From Oceanihabitans sediminis (GTDB lineage Bacteria; Bacteroidota; Bacteroidia; Flavobacteriales; Flavobacteriaceae), in contig NZ_QPIG01000003.1 in NCBI RefSeq assembly GCF_003337215.1, positions 248,001 to 312,000 on the forward strand: 64,000 bases of DNA, in the 5' to 3' direction. Positions 7,888-16,984 of the stretch are shown one piece after another. Each line of letters opens with the position of its first letter. The stretch's first letter is position 1. The notes under the pieces are model-generated. The model did no database searches. It had not been told where the DNA came from and saw only the letters and a list, made by a program, of their open reading frames with translations. Position numbers and translations under genes: made by a program.

Positions 7888-10800
7888 ATGAAAATTAAAA
7901 AAATTCTAGTTGCCAACAGAGGAGAAATAGCAATAAGAGTTCTACGTGCTTGTACCGAGCTAAACATTGCAACGGTTGCTATTTACACCTATGAAGACAG
8001 GTACTCACAACATAGAAATAAAGCAGACGAGTCCTATCAAATTGGCGAAGATAACCAACCATTAAAACCATATTTAGACATTGAAGCTATTATAGATTTA
8101 GCAAAATCTAAAAAGGTAGATGCTATTCACCCTGGTTATGGTTTTTTATCTGAAAACTCAGAATTTGCAAGAAAATGTGCTGAAAACGACATCGTATTCA
8201 TTGGTCCAGATCCGGAAGTAATGGATGCCTTAGGCGATAAAATTACTGCAAAGAAAATAGCTGTAAAATGTAAAGTTCCAATTATTGAAAGTAATAAAAA
8301 GAAACTATCCTCTTTAAAGGTTGCCATTTCTGAAGCAAAATCAATTGGTTACCCTTTAATGCTTAAAGCTGCTTCTGGTGGTGGTGGACGTGGAATGCGT
8401 ATTATTAGAAATACCGAAGACCTAGAGCATAATTTTGATTCTGCTAAAAACGAAGCCTTAAATGCTTTTGGAGATGACACCATGTTTTTAGAAAAATATG
8501 TAGAAAACCCGAAACATATTGAAGTTCAAATTGTAGCAGACAGACACGGAAATATTCGCCATTTATACGAAAGAGATTGCTCCGTTCAACGTCGTCATCA
8601 AAAAGTAGTAGAGATAGCTCCTTCTTACAATGTTTCAGAAGAAGTAAAACAAAATCTATATAAATATGCGGTTGCAATTACTTCCGAAGTAAACTACAAC
8701 AATATTGGTACTGTAGAGTTTTTAGTTGATGCTGATGATAATATCTATTTCATTGAAGTAAACCCTAGAATTCAAGTAGAACATACCGTTACCGAAATGG
8801 TTACAGGTATCGACTTAGTAAAAACTCAAATATTTATTGCTGGAGGGTACAAACTATCCGACGAGCAAATAAAAATATATGGTCAAGAATCTATTGCAAC
8901 TTATGGTTTCGCGCTTCAATGTAGACTAACAACAGAAGATCCTGAAAACAACTTCCAACCAGATTACGGAAACATTACTACTTACCGTTCTGCAGCAGGA
9001 ATGGGAATTCGTTTAGACGCAGGAAGTATTTATCAAGGCTATAATGTGAGTCCGTTTTTCGATTCTATGCTTGTAAAAGTATCTGCCCACGGTAGAACTT
9101 TAAACGGAGCAACACGAAAAATGGTTCGTGCATTAAAAGAATTTAGAGTTAGAGGTGTTAAAACCAATATTCACTTTTTGCAGAATGTAATCCAGCATCC
9201 TACCTTCCAAGAAGGAAAGGTAAATGTGAATTTCATTCAGAATACACCAAGTCTTTTCAAAATTAAACTACCTCAAGATAGAACTTCTAAAGCAGTTCAA
9301 TTTCTTGCAGAAGTTAGTGTAAACGGAAACTCCGATGTAAAATTTAAAGATGACAATAAAATCTTTAGAAATGCGAAGGTGCCTAAATTTAGTTTATCAA
9401 GTCCGTATCCAAAAGGAACAAAAGATTTACTTACAGAACTAGGTCCTGAAGCATTTTGCCAATGGTTAAAAGACGAAAAGAAAATTCATTATACAGACAC
9501 TACTATGCGTGATGCGCATCAATCACTTCTCGCAACGAGAATGAGAAGTTTTGATATGCTAAAAGTAGCAGAAAGTTTCGCAAAAAATCACCCGAATACC
9601 TTTAGTATGGAAGTTTGGGGAGGTGCTACTTTTGATGTTTGTTTGCGTTTCTTACATGAAAGTCCATGGACACGCTTACGCGAATTAAGAAAAGCAGTTC
9701 CAAACATTTTATTCCAAATGTTATTGCGTGGGTCAAATGGAGTTGGTTACAAAGCATATCCAGACAATTTAATCGAAAGGTTTATAGAAAAATCTTGGGA
9801 AAACGGTGTGGATATCTTCAGAATTTTCGACTCCTTAAACTGGGTAAAAGCAATGGAACCTAGTATCAACTATGTACGAGATAAAACTAGCGGAATCGCA
9901 CAGGCAGCAATTAGTTACACAGGAGACATACTAGACACAAACCAAACAAAATACAACTTAAAATACTATACACAGCTTGCTAAAGATTTAGAAAATGCTG
10001 GAGCGCATATGATTGCTATAAAAGATATGGCTGGTTTATTAAAACCATATGCAGCAACAGAATTGGTAGGTGCCTTAAAAGACACAGTGAACATACCAAT
10101 TCACTTACATACACACGACACTTCTTCTTTACAAACAGCAAGTTATTTAAAAGCTATTGAAGCTGGTGTAGATGTGGTAGATGTTGCTCTTGGTGGACTT
10201 TCCGGATTAACTTCACAACCAAACTTTAATGCAGTTGTTGAAATGATGAAATACCAAGATCGAGCTCACGATTTTGATATGAATTCTTTAAATCAATTTT
10301 CAAACTTCTGGGAAGATACTCGTGAGATGTACTACCCTTTCGAATCAGGGCTAAAAGCTGGTACTGCAGAAGTTTATCAGCATGAAATTCCTGGAGGTCA
10401 ATACTCAAACTTACGTCCGCAAGCAATTGCTTTAGGATTAGGAGACAGGTTTGATGACGTTAAGAAAATGTACGCCCAAGTAAACACTATGTTTGGAAAC
10501 CTTATTAAGGTAACACCAAGCTCTAAGGTAGTTGGTGATATGGCTATTTTCATGGTAACAAACGATTTAACTCCCGAAGATATTATGAAGCGAGGCGAAA
10601 GTATTTCTTTCCCAGAATCTGTTATCAATTTCTTCAAAGGAGATTTAGGACAACCTGTTGGTGGTTTCCCTAAAGAGCTTCAGAAGATTATTCTAAAAAA
10701 CAAAGAAGCGTATAGCGATAGACCAAATGCTCATTTAGAACCAATAGATTTCACTACAGAATACGCTACTTTCAAAAAGAAATTCCAAAAAGGATTTACA

Positions 10801-11340
10801 AGAGCTATTGAAGAAGAAGATTTCTTATCATACACCTTATATCCAAAAGTGTTTGAACAAGCGCACGAAAATTATAAACTTTACGGAAACCTTGCTTTAA
10901 TTCCTACCAAAAATTTCTTCTACGGAATGAAACCTGGAGAAGAAACTTTAATTGAGTTAGAACCAGGAAAAACAATTATCGTGAAGCTTCTTTCTATAAG
11001 TGTTCCTAACAAAGAAGGTATGCGAACAGTATTCTTTAAAGTAAATGGAGAAAACCGATTTGTAGAAGTTTTAGATGCTTCACTAAACATAATAGTAGAA
11101 GAAAACACCAAAATAGACCCTTCAGATGTGAATCAAGTAGGAGCACCATTACAAGGTTCTCTGTATAAAGTATTAGTTAAGAAAGGGCAAAAAGTTAAAG
11201 AAAACGATCCGCTATTTATCATTGAGGCAATGAAAATGGAAACAACGGTTACCGCTTTTAAATCTGGGAAAATAAAAACTATTAGTTTAAAAGAAGGTAA
11301 TATGGTAAAACAGGATGATTTAGTTGTAACAATGGAATAG
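7888..11340 (+). CDS. pyc: pyruvate carboxylase
   Basis: This biotin enzyme carboxylates pyruvate to oxaloacetate (anaplerosis). The 1150-residue single-chain form holds all three domains. Biotin carboxylase (about 1-450) has the ATP-grasp glycine loop KAASGGGGRGM and EVNPRIQVEHTVTE. The carboxyltransferase domain (about 520-800) has DTTMRDAHQS, the metal-binding LHTHDTSS and the carbamylated-lysine motif AIKDMAGLLKP. The C-terminal biotin carrier domain has EAMKMETT, with Lys1116 as the biotin site. Length matches bacterial Pyc of the alpha4 type. It follows the kinase-like gene by 37 bases and precedes miaE by 29 bases, suggesting an operon. Confidence 0.97.
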   Translation: MKIKKILVANRGEIAIRVLRACTELNIATVAIYTYEDRYSQHRNKADESYQIGEDNQPLKPYLDIEAIIDLAKSKKVDAIHPGYGFLSENSEFARKCAENDIVFIGPDPEVMDALGDKITAKKIAVKCKVPIIESNKKKLSSLKVAISEAKSIGYPLMLKAASGGGGRGMRIIRNTEDLEHNFDSAKNEALNAFGDDTMFLEKYVENPKHIEVQIVADRHGNIRHLYERDCSVQRRHQKVVEIAPSYNVSEEVKQNLYKYAVAITSEVNYNNIGTVEFLVDADDNIYFIEVNPRIQVEHTVTEMVTGIDLVKTQIFIAGGYKLSDEQIKIYGQESIATYGFALQCRLTTEDPENNFQPDYGNITTYRSAAGMGIRLDAGSIYQGYNVSPFFDSMLVKVSAHGRTLNGATRKMVRALKEFRVRGVKTNIHFLQNVIQHPTFQEGKVNVNFIQNTPSLFKIKLPQDRTSKAVQFLAEVSVNGNSDVKFKDDNKIFRNAKVPKFSLSSPYPKGTKDLLTELGPEAFCQWLKDEKKIHYTDTTMRDAHQSLLATRMRSFDMLKVAESFAKNHPNTFSMEVWGGATFDVCLRFLHESPWTRLRELRKAVPNILFQMLLRGSNGVGYKAYPDNLIERFIEKSWENGVDIFRIFDSLNWVKAMEPSINYVRDKTSGIAQAAISYTGDILDTNQTKYNLKYYTQLAKDLENAGAHMIAIKDMAGLLKPYAATELVGALKDTVNIPIHLHTHDTSSLQTASYLKAIEAGVDVVDVALGGLSGLTSQPNFNAVVEMMKYQDRAHDFDMNSLNQFSNFWEDTREMYYPFESGLKAGTAEVYQHEIPGGQYSNLRPQAIALGLGDRFDDVKKMYAQVNTMFGNLIKVTPSSKVVGDMAIFMVTNDLTPEDIMKRGESISFPESVINFFKGDLGQPVGGFPKELQKIILKNKEAYSDRPNAHLEPIDFTTEYATFKKKFQKGFTRAIEEEDFLSYTLYPKVFEQAHENYKLYGNLALIPTKNFFYGMKPGEETLIELEPGKTIIVKLLSISVPNKEGMRTVFFKVNGENRFVEVLDASLNIIVEENTKIDPSDVNQVGAPLQGSLYKVLVKKGQKVKENDPLFIIEAMKMETTVTAFKSGKIKTISLKEGNMVKQDDLVVTME

Positions 11341-11369
11341 CTAAATATTTAATAGAAGAAGAAAAAATA

Positions 11370-11951
11370 ATGCTAGGATTAAAATTAGAAACAGACCCAA
11401 GATGGGCAAATATTGCAGAATCTAATCTTGAAGAAATTTTAACAGACCATGCTTGGTGCGAACAAAAAGCAGCTAGTAACGCTATCAAGTTAATTTCCTT
11501 GAATCCGGAACTTGTTGATTTGGCTACCGAATTATTAGTCATTGCTCAAGAAGAATTAGAGCACTTTCAAATGGTTCATAATATTATCAAAGCTCGTGGC
11601 TACAAATTAGGTAGAGAACAAAAGGACTCTTATGTAAACGAACTTTTTAAATTCATTATAAAAGGGGGCAACCAGCAACAAAGTTTGGTAGACAGATTAT
11701 TGTTTTCTGCTATGATTGAAGCTAGAAGCTGCGAGCGTTTTAGACTTTTATCAACTACCATTAAAGATAAAGAATTAGCTAAGTTCTACCACGAGTTAAT
11801 GGTTAGCGAAGCTGGTCATTACACTACATTTTTAGGATTTGCAAGACAGTACGGTAAAGGTGTTGATGTAAACAAACGCTGGGAAGAATTTTTACAATTT
11901 GAAGGCGAATTAATTAAAAGCTACGGAAAAAAAGAAACTATTCACGGATAG
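11370..11951 (+). CDS. miaE: tRNA-(ms2io6A)-hydroxylase MiaE-type diiron protein
   Basis: MiaE hydroxylates the isopentenyl group of 2-methylthio-N6-isopentenyladenosine at tRNA position 37. The 193-residue helical protein has ferritin-like diiron ligands: an early Glu in LEEILTDHAWCE, EELEHF, EARSCERF and SEAGHY, in the order expected of a four-helix diiron bundle. The N-terminus (MLGLKLETDPRWA) is typical of the family. It lies 29 bases after pyc and is probably read from the same transcript, although no functional link is evident. Confidence 0.88.
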   Translation: MLGLKLETDPRWANIAESNLEEILTDHAWCEQKAASNAIKLISLNPELVDLATELLVIAQEELEHFQMVHNIIKARGYKLGREQKDSYVNELFKFIIKGGNQQQSLVDRLLFSAMIEARSCERFRLLSTTIKDKELAKFYHELMVSEAGHYTTFLGFARQYGKGVDVNKRWEEFLQFEGELIKSYGKKETIHG

Positions 11952-11990
11952 TTTCCATTGTAATTTTGTTTGTAAACAGCGTTTTGGTAA

Positions 11991-12119
11991 AATCTAAACA
12001 CATTCAATGTAATAATACATTCTAAAGAAGATGCTACAAAATGGCATATTCAAAATCTAAAATATCAGTTTATTGATTATTGCACAAGAATAGTTGAAAA
12101 CAATAACAAAGAAAATTAA
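11991..12119 (+). pseudogene. possible relic of a coding sequence downstream of miaE
   Basis: A frame without ATG runs 42 codons to a TAA at 12117-12119. Its translation (for example HSKEDATKWHIQNLKYQFID) has protein-like composition with Trp, His, Tyr and Cys, unlike the surrounding AT-rich spacer. No start codon or plausible gene can be built around it, so it may be the tail of a decayed gene, or chance. Confidence 0.25.
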
Positions 12120-12159
12120 GATAAAAGCTTTATTTAATAATATGGAATAAAACTTCCTG

Positions 12160-12167
12160 TACCTTTG
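12160..12167 (+). promoter_or_regulatory. -7 box TACCTTTG for the DEAD-box helicase gene
   Basis: This perfect TAnnTTTG box lies 51 bases before the helicase ATG, giving a leader of about 45 nt. The -33 element is weak. DEAD-box leaders often mediate cold regulation, but no such element is demonstrable here. Confidence 0.55.
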
Positions 12168-12218
12168 CAAACTACATCTGAAGCATTTTCGCATAAGATT
12201 AATAAATTTAATTAAAAC

Positions 12219-13460
12219 ATGTCCTTTAAAGACTTACAACTTAATAAACCTTTACTTCGTGCCATTGCTGAAGCAGGTTACGACAACCCAACATTAGTAC
12301 AAGAAAAAACCATTCCCTTTGTATTAGAAAACAAAGATATTATCTGCTCTGCCCAAACCGGAACAGGAAAAACAGCTGCTTTTGCTTTACCAATTTTACA
12401 ACAACTATTCGATAAGCAAGATGCACCTAAAAAAGGGAAAAAAATTCGTGCATTGATTGTCAGTCCAACCAGAGAATTGGCAGCGCAAATTCATGAGAAT
12501 TTTAAAACCTATGGAAAAAACACCAACCTTACAAGTACAGTAATATTTGGTGGAACTAGTATAGAGCCACAAAAAGATGTTTTAAAAAAAGGAATAGATA
12601 TTCTAATAGCAACCCCTGGTCGCTTACTAGATCTACATAAACAGGATTGCATAAACCTAGATTATGTAGAAACATTGGTTTTAGACGAAGCTGATTTAAT
12701 GTTAGACATGGGCTTTATTGATGATGTTAAAAAAATAGAACGTCTTTGCCCAGAAGGAAAGCAAATATTATTGTTTTCTGCAACCATGCCTTTTAAGGTA
12801 GAACAACTAGCAAACACTATATTAAAAACTCCAGAACGAGTAGAGGTCACTCCTACTTCTTCGGCAGCAATAAACGTAAGTCAGGTTTTATATTACGTTC
12901 CTAAAAGAAACAAAATAGAACTATGTTTACACCTTTTGCGCAATACCATTAAAGGAAATATTCTAATTTTTAGAAGAACGAAGTTTGGTGTAGATAAGTT
13001 AGAACAAACACTTCTAAAAAACGGTTATAAAGTAGATACTATTCACGGAGACAAAGCTCAAAACTTACGACAAGAAGCGCTTAATAAGTTTAAAAATGGC
13101 TATGTAAATATTTTAATTGCAACAGATGTTGCTGCACGCGGAATTGATATAAATGAATTAGATGCTGTGGTAAATTTCGATTTACCAAATATTCCTGAAA
13201 CCTATGTACATAGAATTGGTAGAACAGGTAGAGCTGGAAATTTTGGAAGCTCTTATTCTCTTTGTTCTGTAGATGAAAAATCGTATGTTAAAAGCATCGA
13301 ACAACTTATAAACATACAGATTCCAGTTGAAGAGAATCACCCATACCCTTTAGATCCAAAAGCGAAACCAATAATTCATAAATCAAAAAAAACAGGAAGC
13401 AAACATAAGAAAGGAAGAAAGAGCGAAGCTTCCAAAAAGAAAAAAAAGCGCTGGTATTAA
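12219..13460 (+). CDS. DEAD-box ATP-dependent RNA helicase (RhlE-like)
   Basis: This cytosolic RNA helicase, 413 residues, is probably involved in ribosome assembly or RNA turnover. Motifs appear in order: the Q motif (FKDLQLNKPLLRAIAEAGY...PTLVQEKTIP), Walker A AQTGTGKTA, PTRELAAQ, TPGRLLDL, DEAD in LDEADLMLDMGF, SAT, then RGIDINELD and HRIGRTGRAG of the second RecA domain. The C-terminus is a short lysine-rich tail (KKTGSKHKKGRKSEASKKKK) suited to RNA binding, as in RhlE types. The next gene starts 21 bases later. Confidence 0.93.
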   Translation: MSFKDLQLNKPLLRAIAEAGYDNPTLVQEKTIPFVLENKDIICSAQTGTGKTAAFALPILQQLFDKQDAPKKGKKIRALIVSPTRELAAQIHENFKTYGKNTNLTSTVIFGGTSIEPQKDVLKKGIDILIATPGRLLDLHKQDCINLDYVETLVLDEADLMLDMGFIDDVKKIERLCPEGKQILLFSATMPFKVEQLANTILKTPERVEVTPTSSAAINVSQVLYYVPKRNKIELCLHLLRNTIKGNILIFRRTKFGVDKLEQTLLKNGYKVDTIHGDKAQNLRQEALNKFKNGYVNILIATDVAARGIDINELDAVVNFDLPNIPETYVHRIGRTGRAGNFGSSYSLCSVDEKSYVKSIEQLINIQIPVEENHPYPLDPKAKPIIHKSKKTGSKHKKGRKSEASKKKKKRWY

Positions 13461-13481
13461 TAGTTAAATTTACAAAGTAAA

Positions 13482-14471
13482 ATGAAATCCATCTCTGTAT
13501 TTTTTATCACATTTTTAATCTATAGTCTCTCCTTTGGTCAGACTACAATTATAGATAAAGAAAACAGAAACCCTATCTCCTACGCTACTGTTTCCTTTGG
13601 AAACGGAAACGGAATCTTTGCAGATGACGAAGGAAAATTCATTTTTACTAAAAAACTATATGCTGATATTGATACGCTTTTTATTTCTGCCTTAGGTTAC
13701 AAAGATTTTAAAATAGCAACTAACAACCTCAGCGATACTGTAGAGTTAATTCCCTTTGAAGATGCTTTAGACGAAGTACTTATACGTTATAGACCAAAAG
13801 GAAAGTCGAAAAAAGAAATTCTAAAACCTACTGTTCATGACGATTACTTTAAATGTTGGCTACCTACTATTGAAAGTGAAATAGCTGTTTATTTTGAAAA
13901 CGAAAACCCTTCAAAAGCAAAAAAAGTAAACACGCTATTGTTACCAATTAAAGTAGAAGCAAAAGATTGGAGCAAACGAAAAAGCAAAACTTCCAATAAA
14001 ATTTCGTTTTCAACATTGTTTAGAGTACAGTTTTATGAAAACAACAACGGACTTCCAGGAGAAGTATTAACCTACGATAAAATTGTTTTTAGAGTTACAG
14101 AAGCAAGTGAAAGCATTTATGAACTTGATGTTTCAAACAGTGATATTTTTATTCCAGAAAACGGCATGTTTATTTCCCTACAAGTTTTAGGCTATACCGA
14201 TAAAACAGGAAAACTATTGCCAAACAAGAAATACAAAGAAGTAAAAACTAGAAAAGGAATTGTAAAAATCTCCACTACATTTAGACCGCTACTTCCTTTT
14301 ACCGACGAAATAAAAACACCTAGAACCTACGTTAAACGAGTGTTTCTAAATAATAATAAATGGGTGTTATTCGACAAAAAAAACATTCAGGATTCTAACC
14401 TTCTAAAAGCTGGGCTAAATAATTATGCTATGGGTTTAGGCCTAGAAGTATATAAAGAAGAAAAAGAATAA
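13482..14471 (+). CDS. secreted protein with carboxypeptidase-regulatory-like (CNA-B/DUF4480-type) N-terminal domain
   Basis: This 329-residue exported protein has signal peptide MKSISVFFITFLIYSLSFGQ. Residues about 20-95 (TTIIDKENRNPISYATVSF...GIFADDEGKFIF...LGYKDFKI) match the carboxypeptidase regulatory-like beta-sandwich common in Bacteroidetes surface proteins. The remaining two thirds are beta-rich with no recognised motif. It is 21 bases downstream of the helicase gene and faces the VanX-like gene tail to tail, separated by only 11 bases. Its function is unknown. Confidence 0.8.
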   Translation: MKSISVFFITFLIYSLSFGQTTIIDKENRNPISYATVSFGNGNGIFADDEGKFIFTKKLYADIDTLFISALGYKDFKIATNNLSDTVELIPFEDALDEVLIRYRPKGKSKKEILKPTVHDDYFKCWLPTIESEIAVYFENENPSKAKKVNTLLLPIKVEAKDWSKRKSKTSNKISFSTLFRVQFYENNNGLPGEVLTYDKIVFRVTEASESIYELDVSNSDIFIPENGMFISLQVLGYTDKTGKLLPNKKYKEVKTRKGIVKISTTFRPLLPFTDEIKTPRTYVKRVFLNNNKWVLFDKKNIQDSNLLKAGLNNYAMGLGLEVYKEEKE

Positions 14472-14482
14472 CTCGCAAAAAG

Positions 14483-15148
14483 CTATTCTACAGGAAAATC
14501 AAAATATTGATTCCTAAAAGGTTCTCCTCTTAAGGTAAAATGCCACCACTCTTTAGGGTAATGTCTAAAACCATGCTTTATCATAACATCATGAAGTAAC
14601 GTTCTATTAGATTTTTGTAGTTCCGTTAGATCTTCATGAAGATACCAAGAAGATCTCCCAAAGAAATCAAATGGGGTTCCCATGTCTAGTTCTTCTCCAG
14701 ATTTTAAATCTACAATCGTTAAATCAATGGTACTTCCGCTACTATGTCTTGATTTGGATGCAATATATCCTTCTTTAAATAAATTACGTTTATCCACATT
14801 CGGGTAGAATGCCTGTTTCATTAAAGTGTCATCGACATTTTTAGCCCATTCAGAAAAATTATTTACCGCTTGTTGTGGTCTATAAGCATCAAAAACTTTT
14901 AAACCTAAGCCTTTTTTTCTAAGCTCATCTTGTACATTTTTTAAAGCCTTAGTTGCTGCCTCACTAAAAACAAGTACATCCCCATTATATCCTTCCACAG
15001 GTTTACCTACAAAATTATTATAGGAACAATAACGAAGTTCTAGGTGTATATCTGGTATTATATCCTGTACATACACAAAACCTTTAGGAAGTTGCGCAAA
15101 AACAGACAGATGAATTAGAACTAATAAAAATGCAAACTTTATCTTCAT
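14483..15148 (-). CDS. D-alanyl-D-alanine dipeptidase, VanX-like (M15D), exported
   Basis: This zinc dipeptidase of the VanX/DdpX type hydrolyses D-Ala-D-Ala, here probably for peptidoglycan turnover in the periplasm. The start at 15148 is chosen because it gives a clean signal peptide (MKIKFAFLLVLIHLSVFAQ); a longer frame to 15211 would bury it and overlap the divergent gene. Zinc and catalytic residues are His135 and Asp142 in SRHSSGSTID, and Glu200 and His203 in EWWHF; FDAYRP carries the conserved Arg. It has 221 residues, near the family's usual 200 plus a signal. No resistance genes (VanA/H/R/S) are nearby, so a resistance role is unlikely. Confidence 0.88.
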   Translation of the reverse strand: MKIKFAFLLVLIHLSVFAQLPKGFVYVQDIIPDIHLELRYCSYNNFVGKPVEGYNGDVLVFSEAATKALKNVQDELRKKGLGLKVFDAYRPQQAVNNFSEWAKNVDDTLMKQAFYPNVDKRNLFKEGYIASKSRHSSGSTIDLTIVDLKSGEELDMGTPFDFFGRSSWYLHEDLTELQKSNRTLLHDVMIKHGFRHYPKEWWHFTLRGEPFRNQYFDFPVE

Positions 15149-15193
15149 TTTAAAATCTTTAAATGCTAATTTAGACAAAAATTGAATTATTTT

Positions 15194-15553
15194 ATGAACT
15201 ATCCATGGCATTTATACCTAATGGCGGCAATTTATATACTTGCTGGAACAATGCATTTTATAAAACCTAAAATGTATTTACGAATCATGCCTAGGTATTT
15301 ACCTAATCATAAATTACTGGTTTATTTAAGTGGCATTTTTGAAATTCTTCTTGGTATAACTTTATGCATTCCAAGTGTAAAAAATATTGCTATTTACGGA
15401 GTTATCGCAATGCTTATGGCTTTTCTATTTGTACACTTCTATATGTTATCTAGCAAAAAAGCATCTGCAGGTATACCTAAAAGTATTTTATTACTTCGTA
15501 TACCTTTACAGTTTCTTCTAATGTATTGGGCTTATTATTATTTAAGCTTCTAA
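15194..15553 (+). CDS. DoxX-like four-helix membrane protein
   Basis: This small integral membrane protein (119 residues from the ATG at 15194; a TTG at 15182 would add four) has four hydrophobic helices. The first carries LYLMAAIYILAGTMHF, followed by a KPKMYLRIMPRYLPNHK cytosolic loop typical of DoxX/MauE-like proteins. It lies divergent from the dipeptidase with 45 bases between starts. The role is unknown; family members are often linked to redox or respiratory functions. Confidence 0.75.
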   Translation: MNYPWHLYLMAAIYILAGTMHFIKPKMYLRIMPRYLPNHKLLVYLSGIFEILLGITLCIPSVKNIAIYGVIAMLMAFLFVHFYMLSSKKASAGIPKSILLLRIPLQFLLMYWAYYYLSF

Positions 15554-15570
15554 TTTTTAAAAAATCAGAC

Positions 15571-15656
15571 AAAAAAAACAGAGGTCCCTCAACCTCTGTT
15601 CCTTGATATTTGCAGACTTAACTATAAATACCTTACGATTTTATAGTAACCATAAC
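15571..15656 (-). ncRNA. candidate small structured RNA A (minus strand)
   Basis: Read on the minus strand, the region contains a first hairpin with perfect 8-bp arms ACTATAAA and TTTATAGT (15640-15647 and 15621-15628), a linker, and a terminator with perfect 9-bp arms AACAGAGGT/ACCTCTGTT (15577-15600) followed by eight Us (A run 15571-15578). On the plus strand the hairpin has no T run, so it is not a terminator for the DoxX-like gene. An ATATTTG box at 15663-15669 would place the 5' end near 15656. No protein frame is present. It resembles RNA B at 16867-16984. Confidence 0.5.
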
Positions 15657-15683
15657 ATAATGCAAATATTAATTAATCCTAAA

Positions 15684-15704
15684 CACTAAAAACCTGTTTT
15701 AGTG
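15684..15704. promoter_or_regulatory. 8-bp inverted repeat over the -33 region of candidate RNA A
   Basis: CACTAAAA (15684-15691) and TTTTAGTG (15697-15704) are perfect inverted copies with a five-base gap. The position corresponds to the -33 region of the RNA A promoter, so it could be an operator. The rest of 15705-15941 is AT-rich leader with no gene. Confidence 0.35.
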
Positions 15705-15941
15705 CTTATTAAAAATAAAATAAATTCTTACAATCAAGGACAAATAACTTGGTAATTCGACAAAACACACTTTTTTTTAACATTTAGCAACGGTATAACT
15801 TTAAAAATCATCAAATTGTATCTCTTTTAATTTAAAATTATATGACTATAATGTTAAGTATCCATTAATTTCATATAAATTTACAAGACAAATAAAAAGA
15901 AGAAATATTTTAAAAAAATATAATTAATAACCTTTTGTCTT

Positions 15942-16865
15942 ATGAAATTGAAAATTTTAATTATTGTTTTATTAATAAGCATGCAATCTTTTTCTCAAGA
16001 AAAAACCTTCAGTTCTGAAGAAGTTGCAATCAATGAACTAATTGACGGGACCTTATTAAATCCAAATGACAATAGCAAGTCTGCTTTAGCAATAATCATT
16101 GCAGGATCTGGACCAACAAACAGGGATGGAAATCAGAATTTCTTACAAAACAACTCCCTAAAAAAACTTGCCGAAGGATTAACAAACCAAGGAATAGCTA
16201 CTTTTAGGTATGACAAAAGAATTGTAAAACAAATAAGAAAAGGCAAAGTGGATGAAAACATTATGTTTGATGACTTTGTAACAGACGCAAAATCTGTCCT
16301 TGACTATTTTAAAGAGAAAGACAACTTTTCAAAAATATATATCATTGGGCATAGTCAAGGGAGTTTGGTTGGAATGATTGCCGCTAAAGATAATGCAGAC
16401 GGGTTTATTTCTCTAGCTGGAGCAGGACAATCTATAGATGGGGTTATTGTAGAGCAAGTCACCAAAGCTGCTCCTATGTTTACAGAAGATTGCGAAAGAA
16501 TCTTTGAGATATTAAAACAAAATAAAACTACAACAGACTACCCTCCTGCATTAGCTTCTATTTTCGATATTAGCTTACAGCCTTTTATGAGTAATTGGAT
16601 GCAATATAACCCTGTTGAAATACTTAAAGAATTAGATATGCCAATTCTTATTGTAAATGGCACAAAAGATTTACAAGTTTCTGTAGATGAAGCCAAATCC
16701 TTAAAAGAAGCTTCAGAAAGTGCAGAAATTAAAATCATAGAGAATATGAATCATATTCTATTCACTATTGAAGGAGATAATTTAGAAAACTCCAAATCCT
16801 ATAATGAGTCTTTTAGAAAGATAAACCCAGAAGTGATTGAAACTATAGTTTCATTTATCCACTAA
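15942..16865 (+). CDS. secreted alpha/beta hydrolase (serine aminopeptidase S33-like)
   Basis: This exported 307-residue esterase/peptidase-like protein has signal peptide MKLKILIIVLLISMQSFSQ. The alpha/beta hydrolase signature is complete: oxyanion segment IAGSGPTNRDGN, nucleophile elbow GHSQGS with Ser138, the acid in NGTKDLQV and His in NMNHILF. Such proteins usually act on acyl-ester or peptide substrates in the periplasm; the true substrate is unknown. The gene stands alone with a long AT-rich leader and is bracketed by two minus-strand RNA candidates. The terminator of RNA B overlaps the end of this gene. Confidence 0.85.
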   Translation: MKLKILIIVLLISMQSFSQEKTFSSEEVAINELIDGTLLNPNDNSKSALAIIIAGSGPTNRDGNQNFLQNNSLKKLAEGLTNQGIATFRYDKRIVKQIRKGKVDENIMFDDFVTDAKSVLDYFKEKDNFSKIYIIGHSQGSLVGMIAAKDNADGFISLAGAGQSIDGVIVEQVTKAAPMFTEDCERIFEILKQNKTTTDYPPALASIFDISLQPFMSNWMQYNPVEILKELDMPILIVNGTKDLQVSVDEAKSLKEASESAEIKIIENMNHILFTIEGDNLENSKSYNESFRKINPEVIETIVSFIH

Positions 16866-16866
16866 T

Positions 16867-16984
16867 AAAAAAAGAAAAGCATCCACAAAGGGATGCTTTT
16901 CTTAACTAACCAACCAAAAATTAGCTACTACACTTTTTTAAAAGTAACCACACTCTAAAAAGCTTATCGTAGTAACCGAAATCT
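16867..16984 (-). ncRNA. candidate small structured RNA B (minus strand)
   Basis: On the minus strand GGTTACTAC (16969-16977) pairs along nine bases with GTAGTAGCT (16923-16931), using two G-U pairs that become mismatches on the plus strand; this points to the minus strand as the RNA. Inside is a short ACTTTT/AAAAGT hairpin. It ends in a 13-bp terminator stem (16872-16884 with 16891-16903) followed by a U run on the minus strand only (A run 16867-16873). A TTTG-containing box at 16991 lies 13 bases before GGTTACTA. The length is about 118 nt, with no protein frame. Confidence 0.55.

Noticed and set aside
14483-15148. VanX-like dipeptidase as a glycopeptide resistance gene
   Set aside because: No vanA, vanH or two-component genes are nearby and the protein has a signal peptide; a cell-wall recycling role is more likely.
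15577-15600. Hairpin as a terminator of the plus-strand DoxX-like gene
   Set aside because: There is no T run on the plus strand; the run of eight is on the minus strand.
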